A DNA stretch of 64,000 nt, from the NCBI GenBank assembly GCA_023053575.1, contig JAKZAP010000001.1, forward strand, positions 29,344,533-29,408,532, given 5' to 3'. Positions 61,474 to 64,000 of this stretch are shown here, piece by piece; the first letter of the stretch is position 1, and each line of letters begins with the position of its first letter. The notes beneath the pieces were generated by a model. The model did no database searches, was not told where the DNA came from, and worked only from the letters and a program-made list of their open reading frames with translations. Source of the stretch: Branchinecta lynchi (lineage: Eukaryota; Arthropoda; Branchiopoda; Anostraca; Branchinectidae). The translations under genes and the position numbers were made by a program.

Positions 61474-61608
61474 GTACTCAAAGGCCGATTAAAAGAGAAG
61501 TCGAAAAGCGAATCTTCGCTGCTGGAGCCCGGTGAAATCGACGATAATCGAAGAGCTGCCGAGGAACTGGTCAAGCTAAAGGATGAGAATGACGAGCTCA
61601 AATTTCAG
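61474..61608 (+). CDS. Exon e of the coiled-coil protein gene
   Basis: A 135-bp exon of 45 codons, phase 0-0, between acceptor TTGCTTTATTTCTAG and donor GTATAT. It continues the helix at the end of exon d: ...RKLLKTMVELS joins VLKGRLKEKSKSE. A short acidic break (SLLEPGEIDD) follows, then another coil (AAEELVKLKDENDELKFQ). The phase matches the end of exon d (phase 0). The gene continues beyond the window, because the exon ends at a donor and no stop or polyadenylation region follows. The 12.4-kb intron before it holds several family A elements. Confidence 0.84.
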
Positions 61609-61918
61609 GTATATTGTATTTCGTAAATATTTCATTGACCTCTTCTAGCTTTAAGCTATTTGAAATTAAATTTGATTAATTGATTTGTTGCTTTGATTGT
61701 ATGCTTTAGGTCTGCTGTTTGTCAACTTCTTAAAGTACTAGGCGGAGAAGATGCTAATACTAAAATCTGATCCTAAGAATATACTTTAATAAGAAAGAAA
61801 GCACACTCATACAGCAAATATACCGATGAAGAATTTGTAGCCTGCGTAGTTGTATGATAGTTGTACGAAAAATTTGCATGTTTTGATATGTAATAGTACA
61901 GAATACTATCACATAGTA

Positions 61919-62280
61919 TTCAAATAATGTATACAACGGATACGTCAGCTACGATGCTTCACCAGCAATGGATACTCGTCATGCTGTCAATCTTCAAGGT
62001 CAGCGTCGGGGAAGCAAACATACCTGTAATAAATAACTGAAGCTTCTATCGACTATAAATGTCTTATTCGGGCAAATTACTTTCAAACACCACTATGACA
62101 TCGGTATTTGAAAGTAATTTGCCCGAATAAGATATTTATAGTCGGTAGAAGCTTCAGTTATTTATTACAGGTTTGTTTCCTTCCCCTACGTGGACCCTGA
62201 CGAGGACCCTTTCCAAGAAGGGCCGAAATATCGGTGATGAAGCATCGTAGCTGACGCATCCGTTGTATGCATTATTTGAA
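61919..62280 (+). mobile_element. Family F inverted-repeat element carrying a hammerhead ribozyme
   Basis: Ends are TTCAAATAATGTATACAACG and CGTTGTATGCATTATTTGAA. An inner near-perfect inverted repeat of about 65 bp per arm (AATAACTGAAGCTTCTATCG and its complement) surrounds a short centre at about 62090-62112. The right arm has a hammerhead core at 62186-62250; the left arm has a decayed counterpart. The same terminal sequence forms the palindrome at 19188-19279. It is probably a non-autonomous retroelement related to Penelope-like elements, by the hammerhead type; no RT is present. Confidence 0.68.
62186..62250 (+). ncRNA. Predicted type I hammerhead ribozyme
   Basis: Core elements occur in order: CTGACGA (62197-62203), stem II GG-(A)-CCCTT (62204-62211) with AAGGG-CC (62218-62224), GAAA (62225-62228), and cleavage triplet ATC (62230-62232). 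Stem III is only the self-complementary ATAT (two base pairs), like the ACGT of Penelope-element hammerheads, which are thought to act as dimers. Stem I pairs ACC (62194-62196) with GGT (62233-62235) and, past an internal loop, CTACG (62186-62190) with CGTAG (62246-62250). Predicted cleavage is after C62232. All conserved core bases I know of are present. Confidence 0.72.
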
Positions 62281-62597
62281 CATATGTTTCAAAGTCAGCT
62301 TGGACTCAAGGAATATTAATCATATAATGCGCCTCAGACTAGGCCAATCTTAAGGAGTTGTATCCAGTGGTTTCCTGTCTGGCTATAGTAGCATCCAGTC
62401 TTGTAGTAGCACGCAGTGGTAACAGTTACTGTCGTATGCTGTTAAAACTTACAACTTCGTATGATTAATTCATGAAAATTTTTCATCGGGATTGCTCCCC
62501 TAGAAGCTAGTCTTATGAGTGCTTGGTCACTGCGATAACGTTCCAGTGGAATAATAATTCGGATAATCAACGAAAAAAGGGGACCGAACTAAACAAT

Positions 62598-63691
62598 GCC
62601 AAAGGTTTCGATGGGATCCCAAAAATTCAATATCTGATCCAGACAACTGGGTCTTGACTTCGCCAGACTCCTTGAACATTTTTACTATAAAATTCAGAAA
62701 CAGATTAAGGCCAAATAGCTAATCATCTGAGAAAACCAAGTTCAAATATGGATTCAGCATGCGTGTTTACCCCTATAAGTCATATCTGTTTTGACGAAAG
62801 CTTTGTCCCACTTCTGCCAATTTCCCGGTTTCGGACGAGCTCCGGAACTACTTGTCCGGCGGAAAAAGAAAGCTCAGAAACGAACTCAGGATATCTTCTT
62901 TCCCTAATAATGAACATCTAATCAACTTCAAATAAAAATTTAACTTATAACAAATTTTTCGACTCCAGCCGGATTCCGGTCGAACTATATGTCCGGGTAA
63001 AAAATGAATGTCATAAAAGGATTCAGCATCTCTTCTTACTCCTAAATTGGCTATCTAATCAACTACAAATAAAACTTTAACTTTTAACGATTTTCCGGTT
63101 TTGGCCGGATTCCGGGCGAACTACATGTTCGGGTAGAAAATCGTTTTCACGTATGTGTTCGGCATGTCTTCTTGCCCTAAATCGAACATCTAATCAACTC
63201 CAAATAAAACTTTTAATTTCAACAAACTTTCCGGTTTCGGCCGGATTCCGAGCGAACTACTTGTCCGTCGAGAAAATGGTTTTCACCATCGTCAGCAGGT
63301 CTTCTTACCCCTAAATCTAATCAACTTCAAATAAAACTTTTTCTTTTAGCAAATTTTCCGGTTTTGGCCGGATTCCGGACGAACTGCTTGTCCGATGACA
63401 AAATGGTTTTCACCATCGGGTTCAGCATGTCTTCTTACCCCATTATCGACTATCACATTAGCTGTTTCAAAATATTTTGTTTGCCCCTTAATTTGAACCC
63501 CTTCCCCCACCCCTAAACTTAGAGCCCATCTACGAACTTGACTGGTTCGACGACCCAACGAATCCTCACACCAAGTTTCATCAAAATATCTCATTCCCTT
63601 CGACAGTTATCGTGCTTACAGACAGACGGACGGACGGACAACTTTTGCGATGTCATAGGTATCCCTCCACTTACCTTTTGGGATCCCAAAA
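62598..63691 (-). mobile_element. Family A element, complete, minus orientation
   Basis: Opens AAAGGTTTCGATGGGATCCC and closes CCTTTTGGGATCCCAAA. About six monomers and a short GACGGACGGACGG tract near 63625-63640. It is immediately followed by another element in the same orientation. Confidence 0.83.
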
Positions 63692-63694
63692 ATA

Positions 63695-64000
63695 AGACGA
63701 AAGGTTTCGATGAGATCCCAAAAATGTTATATTTGATCCAGACAATAGGGTCTTGTCTTCGCAAGATCCGGTCGTCGCCAGACTCCTTGAACATTTTTAC
63801 TAAGACAATTTAAAAAAAGATTAAGGCCAAATAGCTAATAGCTGAATAATAGCCAAATAGCTGAGAAAACCAAGTTCAGGTATGGATTCAGCATGTGTGT
63901 TTGTCCCTATAAGTCATACCTGTTATGACGAAACTGATTGAAACTTTCTGCCTTACTTTTGCTAAATTTCCAGTTTCTGCCGAATTCCAGAACTACTTGT
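63695..64000 (-). mobile_element. Family A element, partial at window end
   Basis: Begins GGTTTCGATGAGATCCC (one change in the palindrome), then the AGACAATAGGGTCTTG and TTAAGGCCAAATAGC right-end blocks. It runs off the window after the start of the monomer region. With the previous element it forms a head-to-tail pair separated by only a few bases. Confidence 0.78.

Larger units (their letters stand above)
61609..64000 (+). other. Intron after exon e, running off the window
   Basis: Starts with donor GTATAT. It holds the hammerhead-bearing inverted-repeat element (61919-62280) and two head-to-tail family A elements in minus orientation (62598-63691 and 63695-64000, the latter cut by the window end). 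No further exon is visible. Confidence 0.65.

Overview
This window is eukaryotic and almost certainly from an invertebrate animal. The evidence is GT-AG exons separated by introns of up to about 12 kb, no operon-like gene packing, AT-rich non-coding DNA, and many non-autonomous mobile elements. Two things point loosely to a marine invertebrate such as a mollusc, other lophotrochozoan or cnidarian: GTCC/ACGG-microsatellite elements built like the bivalve pearl/Helentron-like families, and a hammerhead ribozyme of the Penelope-element type. I cannot name the species.

The only host gene I can support lies on the + strand and spans the window, open at both ends. Its visible exons are 4642-4806, 19362-19481, 22441-22616, 47991-49032 and 61474-61608. 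Intron phases are compatible at every junction (0, 0, 2, 0) and the joined exons give about 546 residues without a stop. The product is Ser/Thr-rich at the N-terminal side and then strongly coiled-coil. I do not recognise the family; a cytoskeletal or centrosomal scaffold is only a guess.

The main structural fact is that 11067-25938 and 26039-40883 are the same ~14.85-kb sequence. They meet at a run of exactly 100 N (25939-26038), the first copy ends at the gap and the second begins at it, and every difference I saw is an indel. This is best explained as two overlapping contig ends scaffolded without merging (a false duplication). Exons 2 and 3 are therefore listed twice but are probably single; using both copies in one transcript would hit a stop six codons after the junction. 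The real locus is probably about 49 kb.

The rest is intron filled with repeats: (A) minisatellite elements bounded by GGGATCCC, with ~137-bp hairpin-rich monomers and a GTCC/GTCT microsatellite, at eight loci plus the artefact copy; (B) an analogous family starting with a TGGCACTTG hairpin; (C) a hAT-like MITE with CAGRGGC...CCCTG ends and 8-bp target duplications; (D) a TA-flanked MITE with GAGCGTGTTCC ends, present as a tandem triplet just before exon 3; (E) a repeat with a CAGTGTTGGG terminus; (F) an inverted-repeat element carrying a predicted type I hammerhead ribozyme; and several single-locus palindromic MITEs. I found no intact transposase or reverse transcriptase, no tRNA or rRNA gene, and no CRISPR array. 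I see no convincing new multi-gene system. The most notable biology is the hammerhead element and the pairing-conserving monomers of family A.
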